Shown here: in pieces, positions 1-12,739 of the stretch
How the letters are laid out: every line of letters starts with the position of its first letter
How positions within the stretch are numbered: position 1 is the stretch's first letter
Notes under the pieces: generated by a model
Databases searched by the model: none
What the model was told of the DNA's origin: nothing
The model's input: the letters and a program-made list of their open reading frames with translations, nothing else
Made by a program: the position numbers and the translations under genes
Origin: Epiperipatus broadwayi
Taxonomy: Eukaryota; Onychophora; Udeonychophora; Euonychophora; Peripatidae
DNA: 64,000 nt
Reading direction: 5' to 3'
Assembly (NCBI GenBank): GCA_028023455.1
Contig: JAQFVV010006220.1
Coordinates: forward strand, 10,561,916-10,625,915

Positions 1-2285
1 CACCTAAACTATAATAATAATAATAAATAATATTTCTACCCTTAATCTAATTAACAATTGGTACCATGTTTACTATTCAATAACCTGGTCACTAATAATA
101 ATAATGATAACAACAATAATAATAATACAATTCTTTTATTTATCATGTGGCATATTAAAAGTACGGTATAATCTGAACAATATGCAATAAGAAATATCCT
201 TAATTATATGGCAGTATGTTAAATAATAGTATGACTAAAATAGTATTATACTATGTGATATTGCTGTTATATTCTGAACAATAATTGACATCGTTGAGTA
301 AAATTATTAATAATTATAATGTGCAAAATATGTTATGTGTTTATTTCTGAGTTCTGTGGATCGAATCTTGTGGAAGCGAATGAATCAATGACAACACAGA
401 CAAGTTTTATAAAACAGCTTTAACAAATTTATTCTAACAAAACAACTATGTACAAAATATTTACAATCTTTAATAAAACTACAAATATGAGATTAAAATT
501 AAATAAAATATATACAAAATTAATAAAAAGAAAGATTAGGTTACAGATTTTCAATCTAAAAAATCATCAATAGGTAAGCCTTCACTCTGGCTTATGAACT
601 TTTATATTTAAAAAAATACATATCTTGTATGAATATTTAAATCTTATTATTCATCTCACAATATTATAGTGTATTTGACTAGTTTAATGAATATGAAAAT
701 ATTACTTCATTTTCAGAAAATATAAAAAATAAAAATACCTAGCATAATATTTTGTCAATTGAAATATGTTTTATGTTTACTCTAAATTACTAAAATATAA
801 AATGACAAAAAGCAATGTTTATTCCTGTACTAAAAAAATAATTTGCTTGGCACTATTCTAAGTTTAAAGTTATGTGTTTCATGTTCAAAAACTTCGAATA
901 TAAAATTATCAAATAAAAATATAAGCATTCATCATACATTTCACATTCATCAGTTTGTTGTTTCATTGTAAAATATGCATTATTTTTAAAAAAAAAAATG
1001 TTGTTGATTTATGAAAAATTAAAAAATATATCAAAAAGAATTTGAAAAATATATTAGGAATAGTTATGATTCCTTTATCATCAAAATTATTTCAACAAAT
1101 ATTAAGAAAAATTATGATTCCTCTATTATCTCACTGTAAGCATTAGACATTCAATATCATTTGTATTTTTACTCAATTCAAAACCTATCTTGCCTTCTTT
1201 CAAAACAATTCATCTTTTTAAATTTATCCATTATTCTTCTTTCAAAATGCTAGACTATACGATGTGTTACTAACAAAATTCCGATAACGATACGATGCAT
1301 AGGACATGAAGGAATAACTAGAGTAAAGACTCAATAGTATAAAAATAATTCAATAATCCACATGAAAATCAGTGTGAAACAATAGGTACGACCTCATCTA
1401 ATACCTGAAAAATAATATCTAGGTTTTCTTTTAGCACTTACAGAGCATTTAAATACAAATATTAAACACTGTCCATGGAAAAAAATACAAAATTCAGGGC
1501 TACATTAACTGTATTTGCATAACTACTTAGATATAATATAGGCTAATTCCCTATCTTCTTAACACATCCTACAAATATAAACATTCAGGACTTCGTTTTT
1601 TTACTCCCCTGTCACTACGATCTAAAAAATTTCAAATAGATTTAGACAATCAACATCATAAAATAAACTAGATAATTTTCCCAATAATGAACAAAGTTTA
1701 ACACATTACTTTAACAAACCATGACTACTATAAGAAAAGGTTTTACACACTTAACCTTAACCACAAATACAAGTGACTTTGATTAAAATATTCGGTCAAT
1801 ATTCATGTATTTAAAATAAATATAATATGGTTTATTTAGCAAAGAATCATAAAATTATGATCATCAATAAAGTTATAATGACCTTTATAAATAAAAAATA
1901 TATGCATATTTTTATTCATAACTTATATCACTTAACAAAAGAAACATTTATATGTGATTAACTCACACATCCATATGTTCATTTATTCATGTAACACAAG
2001 GTAAATATTTTAAAACTCCAAGCAATTCTAAAAAAATATACATCATATAATAATTAAAACAATTTAAATTACCTATATGATTTTCCATTTGCAATCACTA
2101 CTGTATGGAGAGTTTTGACTACTTTAAATCTTTGCTATACTATTGGCAATTGAAAAGAGTTATAGAGCTGAGATTTATTTATGATATTCCTGGATAAAAA
2201 TATTAGGACATATAAACAAATATTAAGTCATTATTTATTATTTATTTTTGAGCACATTGTGTTTTATATAACCAATTATTTAGAA
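1..2285. other. AT-rich sequence with no identified gene
   Basis: No reading frame longer than about 60 codons and no similarity I recognise. Around 350-440 the base composition rises slightly and a tRNA B-box-like string (GGATCGAATCTTG) appears, but no A box is placed correctly, so I do not call a SINE. The first 140 bases carry short degenerate AAT runs. Confidence 0.5.
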
Positions 2286-2289
2286 TGCA

Positions 2290-3190
2290 AGCCACTTCTA
2301 AGTATGTGAATAATTATAGGTGCATTGCAGAGATGGAAGTATTTACCTATTTTTGAAGCAATTGCTAAAGGTTAATAATGCACTTGTGAAACACAAATAG
2401 CCATAGACATAAAGATGCTATGTAGATTTAATAGTGAAGTTTTTAATTTGAACTGATTAAATGCTAAAACAAGAATTTCAATATTTTGGCTAACAAGAGT
2501 TACAATAAATGCTGCCAAACTTCTTATATAGAAAGGTCATATGTGGATTTTTTATTGATTTAACAAAATTATTTTTTAGTATGCCCCATAATATTCTAAA
2601 AATACAAATGGCAAGGGTGTCAATTTATTGGGTATGATGACAATAATTATGCAATTGCAAGGGCACAACATTATTGATTTGGATATATAAGTCTAATGAA
2701 TATTCTATGTGATTTAATTAATTGAAGTAGTGGGAGAATAGTGGATCCTAGAGATCAAGATTCATAAATCACAGTTTAAGTTTTCTATTTCTAGTACTCA
2801 AATTGTATGTATGTAAATTTTTATGAGTTCCAAAGCAACAAACAATTTAATTATTAATGAACGAATAGTAACATATTTTTTTAAATGGAGAATTTGAACA
2901 TGGTTTTTTATGAGAGAGGTAGATGCCTTTTAAATTATAAAGAATATTTCAAACCTATCTATTGCTATTTGGGAACAAGATCTGAAGATAGAATGCAATA
3001 GAGAGCTGTAATTAAATAAAATATGAAGATTTTCAGAAAAGAAACTGTTGCACAAAAAGTTAAAAATCTGTATTATAAAATATCACCTAGTTAAAGAACC
3101 AACATGTCATATTGCAGATGTATTTGTGGTTTATGAATTGATTTATTTAGTTATTGCAAAATATGTCTTTAACTTTTAATTTTTATTTTT
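2290..3190 (+). pseudogene. decayed LINE fragment (RT and C-terminal part)
   Basis: Broken pieces of a non-LTR retrotransposon ORF2, the same family as the longer copy at 15.6-18.2 kb. Near 2425-2490 the string corresponding to a 'DG..FNL..L.AKT' segment of the reverse transcriptase matches that copy closely at the DNA level. At 2542-2640 a frame reads CGFFIDLTKLFFSMPHN, resembling RT motif A (FIDLTKAFD); it lies after the previous segment, not before it, so the fragment is rearranged or composite. At 2885-3010 pieces read as FEHGF, then ERGRCLLNYKEYF, typical of the ORF2 tail, and near 3108-3170 a Cys-rich YCRCICGL stretch marks the terminal zinc-knuckle region. Many stops and frameshifts; certainly not functional. 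The clade is not assigned; CR1/RTE-like is a guess from motif style. Confidence 0.5.
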
Positions 3191-3895
3191 CTTTGTTATT
3201 TTTCTTTTGAGTGTTAAAATGGCCATAATTATTTATGAGTGACTACTATTGATAAATATATACTATAGCTGTACACCTTAAATAATAGAGGGTTAATTAA
3301 TTCATTAATGTTAATTAAATATAATACAGGAAGAATAAATATTTTCTATAAATTAACTTTAGTATACATTATCTATTTCACTGAACACAAAAACTAGTTC
3401 CTTTTATTTAATAATTCATTCAATACTTTAATTAGTTCTAAGAACTTATTCAGATTTATAATAGCTAGAATCACATACAACTTAAAAGTATCAATAATAA
3501 GGCAAAAATTAATAGATGTTATACAATTTAATTAATTTTTTAATAATGAAACCAGAAACATTGACAAAACATTCTAAAAGATTAATATGTGACATTATAA
3601 TAGGATATTAAACAAAATATTAAAAAAGATTAATTTTGCCAATATATTATCTCCAAAATTTCTATTTGCCTTGATCTTATGTAGCATTTAAAGATGAAAT
3701 CATCTATAATAAATACAGTCGTATATAATTAGCCATAGTGGATTTGTTCAGTTTAGTTATTAATTGTTATATGGCTATTTATTTCAAAAATTCTACTGAT
3801 GTTTAAATAATTTTATTATAATAGTCATGTAAAAACAACAACTCAATTACATCTATGATGTTATTTTAATAAACCAAAACTAAATTAGTATTTGT

Positions 3896-4235
3896 GCAAG
3901 GATTGTGGTGATGGTATTTTGATAAATATTATGTTGAACTATTTCCATTACCTAATATTAAATGTTTTCAGAATAATTCAAACTTTCATTTAAATTCTTC
4001 AAATTCATTCAGCTGTTAGCAATAGCACATAGATCACTATACAACACAATGTTTCAAGAGATTTTTTTTTTCCCTTCTTCAGATGTTGCTAGCCTGATCA
4101 GTAATAGTATTTGCATGGAAATCAAACCTGAACCTTTAAATCCATGAATGTTGAATTTAAAACACTGCTCTGACCAACTAGGTTATTCTACCAAAGGCAA
4201 AAATCAGTAGAAATTTGGTATAAATTATCTATGAG
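3896..4235 (-). repeat. tRNA-derived SINE, copy 1
   Basis: On the minus strand a Pol III A-box-like string (CCTAGTTGGTCAGAGCAGTG, 4182-4163) is followed about 54 nt later by a B-box-like GGTTTGATTTCC (4128-4117), then a shared 3' body ending near 3896. Two more copies in the same orientation lie at 38316-38620 and 39224-39540. Their 3' bodies share a TTAAATGT...AGAA...TTTAAA tract. The spacing of the A and B boxes and the repetition support a tRNA-headed SINE; the parent tRNA is not identifiable. Confidence 0.55.
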
Positions 4236-4239
4236 GATT

Positions 4240-6950
4240 CTCCTGATATCTTCACTTTTTTTTAAGAGCAACTTGATTAGTGACTTTCAGATTTTATGAC
4301 TTATCACACTAGATGATTTATGGGGTTACCTAATACGACAATTCAAAATATCTGGAGGCCACTAATAAACTTAGATATTTACAAAAATGGAAAAAATAGG
4401 ATCCTCATAAATAAGTATATGAAATTTCTACTGTATATTGTCTTTGATAGAGTAACTGGTTACAGAATTGCCTTATATTGTTCAATATTCATGAATCTAA
4501 AAGTTTACTTTATTGCTATGCTAGTATTGTCACTAGTCAAGCCAGCATTATCTGAGGAAGAAAGAAGAAGAATATCACTTGAAATGTTGTATTATATATT
4601 AGCCTATATGCTACTACTACTAACAGTTAAATATATTTGAAAAGTTTAAATAAAAGTTTGAATTTTTCTAAAAATATTTAACATTTAATATTAGGTGATG
4701 GACATTGTTCATCATTTAGTCTTTGAGATCAAAATATTTTCACAAGTTAAAAAACAATGTAGTCTTAAATACTAAAACTCTTAATACTAAAAATATCATT
4801 AATAAACTAATTTTATACTAATATAGACCCTGCTATAGATGGTGAACTGTCAATATTCTAATTCTAAATGAAACACTTTGTCTAGTAAAAAAAAGTGATT
4901 TAAAATTGAAAAATAATATATTTAATTCTAAATGTTATATCATTACATGAAAGTCTTATCCTGACCAAAGCCTTTTTCAATCAACATACCACCAACAATA
5001 TCATGCCTTTTTTATATACCTTATAACATATTTTTAAGAGTAGTTATAGAAACTGATCCAATGTCACAACTATATAATTATGCAAATGACTTAACCTAAG
5101 TTCAAAACTTGGATTTTTTTGAATATTTATTAGCATGCATAGTTTAAATGTGGAAATAAGTAGTTGATAGATGCATGAAAAGATTAGATGTAATTTTAAA
5201 TCTTATTGAGGAAGGAAAAAGCCGAAACAAAATTGGAGATTGAAATTTTATAGCACTGTACCATCTGGTATCCATTGATTACTGAAGTTTGCAATAGATG
5301 GCTTAAGAGTAAGATAAAAGTAAATACTCAGTCTAGTAATGTGGAGATTTATCAATACAAATCTAAGATTTAAAAATAAATTTAATAATATATCCAATAT
5401 ATTTTTCAAAAACATAATTCCAAATCTATATGCATATGTGCTATGTTCTCTGCCTGAAAGAAGGTAGAATGATTAGTTACGTGGAACTAAGAAACAGGAT
5501 ACAGATATTATAGGCAAAAATGTTAATAATTGATCGTATATAATAGTAGTTTTCTATTCTTGATATCTCTCAAATTTATTTTAAAAAGTTGTTCTGAGTT
5601 TAAAAACAATTAATGACATCATTTAAATCAAACTACAATGGGTGCAACTAAGTTTTTTAATAATGTAAATGCTACAACCAATATTTAATACTACACCTGA
5701 AAAAAGTATTTTTTACAATATAATCATAGTTACAAATTTGATTTTTTTTAATTACCAGCATAATTTACAATAAACATAATAATGTTTATATAAAAGAATT
5801 AAAGACATATAGCAATAAAATCACAAAAATTGAGAAATAAAATCATATTTGTTTAGAATAGCTTCTAACTTAAATTTGCTGATTACCTTCTTATAATCAG
5901 TTATTGTAATGAAATAAATTTGTTTTTTATTATTATTGTAAAGTTCTTTACAATAAGTATTGTAATATTTGTCTAAAAAGTAGGAAAAAAACCCATATAG
6001 TACAAAATATAGAGAGAATTTACTTATGTTTAGATTGAAAGCGGTATGAGATACTGCTAACCTAAATAAGGAAACATGTTACACTATATAAACTAAATTC
6101 ACACTAATTTGATTTTTTGAATATACAGACATACCTAGAGAGGTATTGAAATTAATACCTATTCAATTTTAAACATTCTATAATTTAAGGTATATGAAAA
6201 TTTATAGCAGCATCACATATGGGTTGTAGCCATAGGAGGTTAATAAAGTATTTTCCTCAGCTATCAATAAAACTGACATGTTAGCAGAAAAATGAAATAC
6301 TCCTAATTTGATTCATTTATTAGCATAGGTTTGCTGATAATAGCTTTTCTGAATTTGACCTTGTGATAAACTCTTGATTAATAATAAAAAAAAAAACATT
6401 CCTCTATTATTCAGAAAATTGTGTAACTGGTGCTACATTTTGCAAGAAAAAAAGGGTTATGGTTTATTTTACAATTTTAAAATAATGCTTATTTTATACA
6501 TTCATTTTTACAGAAATGAAGTAAGATGTATGAATTGTAATAGTATAGTTTGTCTATAATTGTTCTCCAAATGGTAATACCTTTTCCCAGAGATTGCTTT
6601 ACAATTCCACTTATAGTGACTAATAGACATTAGTAATATTTTTTTAAAAAACAATCTAGATACTAAGCATTGAAAGATAATATATCTCAAGTAATACTTT
6701 CAATTAAATCAATTTTTGAATTACACACAATTTAATCTATTTTTTGTTTTAATTTCGTAGAAGGCACTAAAGAAGCTATTAGTAGGTAATTACTTTTCAC
6801 TCTTCTGACTGCTTTGATACTTATTCCTAACAATAATATTTCTTTTAAATGAGTTTAAAAATGAATTAAAATGTAAATAGTATAATGTTATCACACTTTT
6901 TTTTATCAGTTTTTTTAAAATATTTTTGATATAACTTATAGAGTAGATAA
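4240..6950. other. AT-rich sequence with no identified gene
   Basis: A 106-codon open frame (4320-4640, plus) encodes a hydrophobic, Leu/Ile/Tyr-rich peptide with no recognisable domain, no homologous copy in the window and no splice context I can support. I treat it as chance. The rest is low-complexity AT-rich DNA. Confidence 0.4.
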
Positions 6951-6954
6951 TCTC

Positions 6955-7180
6955 ATCACTATCTAGTGCTTCTCACTGATGAAAGCCACAAGCTAGAAAC
7001 TAGTCTGGGGATATTGAATGAGTTGGCACTAGACAAGGATTTTATGCACAAGCCTTCTGTCATCCATTGATTGCTCTTGCTTGCACTGAGTGGTACTAAC
7101 TGTGTGAAGAATTTTGCCTGTTTTAATAACAGTTATGAGCAAGCATAGGAAATGGTGATCATGTGATGTTTAGTGGTTTA
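6955..7180 (+). mobile_element. short hammerhead-bearing repeat (retrozyme-like), copy 1
   Basis: About 225 bp that recur in diverged form at 50561-50785. The shared body runs from a hammerhead-ribozyme core (6976-7005) through a GC-richer stretch including CACTGAGTGG to a tail around 7109-7180 (TTTTGCCTGTTTTAATAACA and onward). There is no coding potential. Short non-autonomous elements with type I hammerheads of minimal stem III are known as retrozymes, mobilised by other retroelements; assignment here rests on the ribozyme core plus repetition. Flanking duplications were not found. Confidence 0.5.
6970..7011 (+). ncRNA. hammerhead ribozyme motif (type I, minimal stem III), copy 1
   Basis: The core CTGATGA (6976-6982) is followed by an A, stem II AGC/GCT (6984-6986 with 6992-6994) around loop CACAA, then an A, GAAAC (6996-7000) and TAGTC (7001-7005). 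Stem III is A-C/G-T with a two-base loop, and GTC is a classical cleavage triplet. Stem I can form between TTCTCA (6970-6975) and TGGGGA (7006-7011), with G-T wobbles. All invariant core residues are present. Such tiny stem III loops are known in PLE-associated hammerheads that cleave as dimers. The A:A apposition at the base of stem II is unusual. Confidence 0.65.
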
Positions 7181-7184
7181 ATGG

Positions 7185-8394
7185 CAAGGATTTGTTTATT
7201 AAAGTTATTAGCAGTCATGCTTTATATTAAATTTAGATTTCAAATAAGCATTTAACATAATTCTTCATGTAAAAATGGTATAAATCACAAGATTTTCAAA
7301 ATCATGGTGTCTTCAAAGTCATTTTATTTATTTTTTTGGGAACCATGTTTTTGAGTTATTAATACATGGTATTGGATAACATATGAGATGTCATATTATT
7401 GAAAGTTAATATGAATTTGTCATATGTTAATGTATTTAATTTAAATTACAAAAAAATGTAAATATATTAATATTTCTAATTATTTTGTTTGTCAATTAAA
7501 AAAAGTTAACAAATTCACATAGTTATCACCTGTACAACACAGTTTTAATTATTGGTTAAAATTATCACACTCATTATCATTTGTACATCTTGAATGGATT
7601 ATCCACAGACAAGCCAAATATAAAAATTTAAATTGAATTTAGTCCTGGAAGACAAACTTTTTGATACAATATGTGATAATAACAATAAAAACTTAAACTA
7701 TCAACAATCTCAATCTGTAGTCATGACAACCTTTTTTAACAATAAAGGTGATATCATCTTTATCTATGGTCTGATATTAAAGCCTTGAGTAATTGACTTA
7801 TTGTCTGTATGATAAAAACAAAGTCAGAAATTATTTAAAATATGAAAATAAAAATCATCTATATTTTTAGATAAATTATCAGTTTTAAATTTAATATTTA
7901 TTTACTGTATGCTTTTATTTTTTTTATTAAATTAATGGAGCTGTAGACACTAATCTGATCAGAAATATGGTTGATACAGAATCAAGAAATATAAAAGTGT
8001 TGTTATTTGTAACATCTGTTAATGCTATTAAGCATTTGACTAAAATGTGCATTGTTGCCACATTATAAGTCTTAATACTCTGCCATGTTGTAATATTTTG
8101 AGCACAAATGTCATACTGCTACTTGAAAATTTTATTTCTGAAGATTTGCTTTTAAATAAAAAAAATTTGTTCAGATATACTTTCCATTTTTTGTTTATAT
8201 GAACTTTTCTTTACCTGTTAATTTTTTTATTTTCCATAATTTAAAATATTTTCAATATCAGGTATTAAATAAATATTTTTGAAAATCCATTTTGGTAATA
8301 ATATAAATACTGAACCCTACCATTTGACGGCACTCTTTTTTGCCCAATGCACATCAATATACCGATTCATGGGCCGTCGGTGTTTTCTCTTTAC
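7185..8394. other. AT-rich sequence with no identified gene
   Basis: No long frame and no recognised repeat. Near 8315-8390 a GC-richer stretch (ACGGCACTC, GGGCCGTCGG) leads into the tandem array that follows. Confidence 0.4.
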
Positions 8395-9270
8395 AGAATA
8401 CTACGGTAAAAAAATTATTTTTTTTACTTTCTATATATAAAACTCTTATGGTTTTTTTTGTTTGTGGTTTTAATAAACAAACACTTTATTTTTATATGGT
8501 GTAGGAAGTGGGGGTTGCTTTTAAAATTATTGACTTTTTTTTCCGATTTTGAGCTTTTTTTTTTTTTTTAAATTATCAGTTTCTTTACATAATACTATGG
8601 TAAAAATTTTTACATAAAACTTGTACGGTTTTTTTTTTTTTTTAATAAACAAGCACTTTGATTTTAGATAGTAGAGAGGGGTTGGTTTGCTTTTCAAATA
8701 TTGCCTTTTTTTGGATTTTCAGCTTTTTTAAAATTAAAGCCTTAATTAAACAATTCAGTTGGAATTAATAAACCAACAGTTGGTTTTTAGAGTGTGGAGG
8801 GGGGGTGGTTTGAATTTTAATTCACATCTTTTAGTATCTTTTGCCAATGTACTGGAAACTTCGCATAGTAATCTTAAATGTGTTCGAATGTAGAATACAT
8901 ATAAAGAGACAGATTAACAAAATATACAAATTATTGGAGAGGGGTTGGTTTGCTTTTAAATTATCACCTTTTTTCTTATCGACTTTTGATTGATTTTGAG
9001 CTTTCTTTTTTGGGAAAGCCTTATTAATCAATTCATTTTTAATAAACCAACAGTTAGTTTTTAGAGGGTGGAGGGGGGTTGGTTTTATTTTTAATTGTCT
9101 TTTATTTTCTTATTATGAGGTGTTTTTTTTTTAAAAAAAAAAAAATATATATATACGCTACCACAACCTTTATATGATAGCGAAAAGTTCTTCCTTTATT
9201 TTTGGGCTCTTTTCAAAAAGCCTTAATTAAACAGTTCATTTTTAAAAAACCCTTTTTTTAGGGGGGCAGG
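8395..9270 (+). repeat. diverged tandem array, units about 190-260 bp
   Basis: Four to five degenerate units share an ordered set of strings: AATAAACAAGCACTTT or AATAAACCAACAGTTGG, then a G-rich stretch (GAGGGGTTGGTTTGC), then a T-rich stretch ending GATTTTGAGCTTTTTT and AAAGCCTTAATTAAAC. Units begin near 8396, 8589, 8742 and 9022, with a partial one from 9225. The second half alternates poly-T with G5-G7 runs. No reading frame is conserved between units. It looks like an old minisatellite or a tandemly amplified repeat; I do not recognise it. Confidence 0.5.
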
Positions 9271-9289
9271 GAGTTACGGTTTGTTTGAC

Positions 9290-9960
9290 TCCAATAGGAG
9301 ATGAGCCTCAAAACTGTAATGGGATTTTGGAGCCATCCAATCAACTTCCCTTACACAGATCCCAGATAAAAGCAGGGGGTGGCAATGGAATTGACCAGAT
9401 CCTGTAGTTGACTAAAACCATGCTCCTTGCCCTGCAAACACATAGCTTTGCATCTGGAAGATGTTCTCTTTCTGGAAAAACACAACAGCATCAACTTGTG
9501 TGGCCAGCAATTCACTCCTCCTTCAACCAATTTTGAACACTTGCCAGTGACATTTTACTGTTCTCACATGGATTCATGCATAAACATGCATTTGCATGTG
9601 AACTCGGCAGAACCTGTGCTAAAACATTAACCTTTTCAAGTTGTGTGCAGTTCAAAATCATAGGAAAGCATGTGTGACCACCTGACATTTCTTAATATGT
9701 AATACTAAATCCACTATGCTTTCTCAAAATTTGTCCACAGTGAATTTTTTGATAGTTTCTCATTTGTCAAATATGGCCACCATCAAATCAGACCATAACA
9801 AGAGTTGAATTGTGCTTACTTGAGGAATACTGTCATAAGTTAATGGGCCTAGTATTTCATTATGTAATTGTAGGATACATTGCCCTCTATGTGGCCTGTT
9901 ATGGCTCTAAACAACACTTTTGTAGTGTTAGCCATAAGTTAGGCTGCTAAAACAATATAT
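9290..9960. other. GC-richer island, unidentified
   Basis: Clearly higher G+C than both sides. A 67-codon frame (9427-9630, plus) is open but matches nothing I recognise, and neither strand shows a convincing domain. It contains a near-palindrome ACATGCATTTGCATGT (about 9585-9600) that includes an octamer ATTTGCAT. It could be a fragment of an unclassified mobile element or a conserved non-coding or untranslated piece of a host gene. I cannot choose between these. Confidence 0.3.
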
Positions 9961-9964
9961 TGAT

Positions 9965-11170
9965 GTGCATTGTGTAAAAAACAAATCCATCAAGTGGTAG
10001 GATTCAATATTCGTACTATTACCTCCATTTTAATAATAATTTTTTTTATTTGATGCTAACTAATGAATTTATACATTAACTCTTTTACGAAGATTTAACA
10101 TATTTAAATTGAGACAGTTTCAATGGAATTTGTAAAAAAAAAGAAAATATTTTTAGTATAATTACTATTTCAAAAGTTTTAAAACTAATAAAACTTAAAA
10201 AAAAAAAAAGTTTTAAAATAGTTAAAAATATTAAAATTATATTGTGAAATAAAAAAATAATCAACTTTTACCAAAATTGTAAATAAAAAAAATTGTCTTA
10301 CATGTGAATTTTTAATGCTTCAAAATATTAATAACTATAAAATAAAATATATTCTATATTTATTGTTAATAATATCATTGAAAATAATGAAAATGTATTT
10401 GAAATGAAAAAAATAGCCTTGAAAATAAATAAAGCCTTGTCAAAAAATTCTCAACATATTATGCAAAGAGTAACATATTTAGACCTGTTCTTATCTTTGG
10501 ACTATACCTTCCACCTATAAAAAAAATTAAATTATAGATTAATCATATTTAAAAATAAACATTTTCTGTACTGGAAAAGTGACAAATATAAAGTGACTTC
10601 ATTTCAGGATTGAATTATTGTAAAAACAAACATGATAGGAAGTTATCAATTCACTCCCAAACCAAAAGGGACCTGGAAATGGTTTATGAAAGCTTGAATT
10701 TTATATCTAATAAGTAATCCAAATCTATTTTTATATACTTGGATCTAAAATTCCTGGCTTATTCACAAATGTATATAATACTTTTGCCATTGTGTTTGTC
10801 AGATTTCATCAAATAGATTGGAGTTAAAACATATTTTCTAAAGTATGTGCTTAATTTCACATTTTCTATATGTCATTTTTAAATTTATTTATTAAAAAAG
10901 GTTATATATTATAAATGAAGTCAGTGATTGGTATTTTTAATAAAGCTTTTCATTGAATGCACATATTTATGATTTCAATTTGCACTCTCTCAGTTTAATT
11001 GACTTGGAATGTTTTCTGCTATGTTGTTCTTGTATAATAAATCTTGTATTCAAACATTATAATAAATAAAAATTATTTAATTCTTTAAGTTTCACAATAT
11101 ATAAGAATAATAGCAATAACTTCTATAGAGAGCTTAAGTAATCAATAATTTCCAGATAGAGTCCATTTAA
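9965..11170. other. AT-rich sequence with no identified gene
   Basis: Low-complexity A/T runs (for example 10200-10280) and no frame or repeat that I can support. Confidence 0.4.
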
Positions 11171-11174
11171 ATTT

Positions 11175-11300
11175 TCATCCCAAGACTAGTTTTTGTATTT
11201 TGTTTTTGTTTGGGAGACTTGGGATTCAAAGCTGGAGCTATATAACTAACCAAGCAGGTTAGTATGAGTTCAAAACCTTAAGATGGTTTGAAATTTGAAA
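11175..11300 (-). repeat. possible tRNA-like SINE head
   Basis: On the minus strand an A-box-like TTGGTTAGTTATATAGCTC is followed by a B-box-like GCTTTGAATCCCAAG. The distance between them is short (about 30 nt) and no second copy was found, so this is tentative. Confidence 0.25.
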
Positions 11301-11365
11301 TTTTTAGCTTATACCTTAGCTCTATGTTATTATTTGCTATATTTTGTAGAAAATATATTAGGCTT

Positions 11366-11449
11366 TATTTACTAAGGCAATAAACCTAAAGCATTTGCGA
11401 TTGAAAATGCGAAGGTACGGACCTCTAAAGGTCTTAACCACAAGCTTAT
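11366..11449 (-). repeat. short interspersed repeat, single copy of the 40-kb palindrome arm
   Basis: About 84 bp matching the arms of the palindrome at 39867-40122: TTTACTAAGGCA, AAAGCAT, GAAAATGCGAAGGTACGGACC, then GGTCTTAACCACAAGCTTA. This copy is single, not inverted, so the arm is an independent repeat unit. GGTTAAGACC on the minus strand resembles a Pol III A box, but no good B box follows. Confidence 0.5.
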
Positions 11450-11499
11450 GCATTGGAAGAGCTATAAGTTATAAAGCTAAGTTTGACTTCAGAGAAAAA

Positions 11500-12550
11500 A
11501 CAACAATGAAATGTAAATACATATCTACTTTAAAAAGCAATAAAAAGATCGCTAATAATTAATGTAAATGTAAATGTAAATAGATATGTAAGTTTTAAAA
11601 AGTAATGAAAAATAAATTTTGTAAAAATAAAGGAAACGTTATTTTGATAATTTAAGTTTAAATCTAATTCAATGAAGAAAGATTGGCTTGCAGATAAATT
11701 ATACTTAAACAGATAAATATTGAAGTTAAAAGCATTCTATAAAAGATTGCTGAAAGATAATGCAAATGATTATTTTTAAGGCAGGATATAACTCATGGGT
11801 TTAAAATACCAAGAAAACTGTGTATTGTTAAAATCAAACCATTAAATTATTTTAGGAGAAAATAAATGGAATAAATATTTGAAGCAAATTACTGTGGAAT
11901 GTGAATGGTCATAATTAGAAGCCGGATCCTTATCATCATTGTAAAAATTCATTAATCAAATGGATTTACTTTTACATTGGAATGATAGGAATTTATCAAT
12001 GAATTTGAGAAAGGAGAAAACAGTATAAATAGACACACAACAAAAGAATGTCATCGTCAGCTTTCCTCCACTCATTGTGTGCTGTTGTGTTGCAGTCAAA
12101 ACAACTTTTGAGAAAAGCTGAGGGGAAAGTGCTCCTAGACTTTTCTGTAATGATATAAGTGTCCCAGAGCCTGTTCTTCTGAGGTGAAAAAAGCCAGCTA
12201 GGGAAAATGTTTACAGACTCTACTGGTCTTTTTATGATTTATGTATATCTGAGAAGGTCCAATTAGGATTGTGTTTTAAGTACTGTGAGTATAAACTTTT
12301 AGTATTCACTTAGGTCCTCCACTATTGTAGTTTTTGGTAATGATTATAGCATTGAAGATTTAGAACCTTAAATCAAGGTCTAATTGTTAATGTGTATATA
12401 AAGTAACTATGGATAATTATTTAGCAAAATCTTAATTGATGTGTATATATATATATAATATGTAAATAAATATATTTATTCTTATTTAATAACATTTTGG
12501 GTAATTAATAATTTTGTGAGCTTCATAGCTGAATACACAACATTATTACA
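11500..12550. other. AT-rich sequence with a GC-richer patch
   Basis: Nothing is identified. From 12040 to 12240 the composition is more balanced, and an imperfect inverted repeat pairs CAGCTTTCCTCC with GAGAAAAGCTGAGG. There is no coding signal. Confidence 0.35.
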
Positions 12551-12551
12551 A

Positions 12552-12735
12552 GAGAGAATTAAAGGTGTTTGCTAGGTACACTATTGACCACTATTTTCAC
12601 CTGTGAATTTCTATTCTCACTGATTGCGAAGTCAGAAACTGGAATAGGCATGGGAATTTAAGTGCATTATTGTCTGGTAATTACTAATTACTCAAGTTTA
12701 CTAAAGATGGCACTGGAGTAAAGAGGTGCTCTTAT
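12552..12735 (+). repeat. unclassified interspersed repeat, copy 1
   Basis: Matches 39632-39810. Shared anchors in order: GAATTAAAGGTG, a variable middle, then GCATTATTGTCTGGTAAT and a run ending GATGGCACTGGAGT (the other copy has GATAATGCTAGAGTGGGG). It is non-coding. It may be a SINE body without a visible tRNA head. Confidence 0.4.
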
Positions 12736-12739
12736 TTTA

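Noticed and set aside
4320-4640. 106-codon frame
   Set aside because: Hydrophobic, no domain, no repeat partner, no neighbouring coding signal; chance in AT-rich DNA cannot be excluded.
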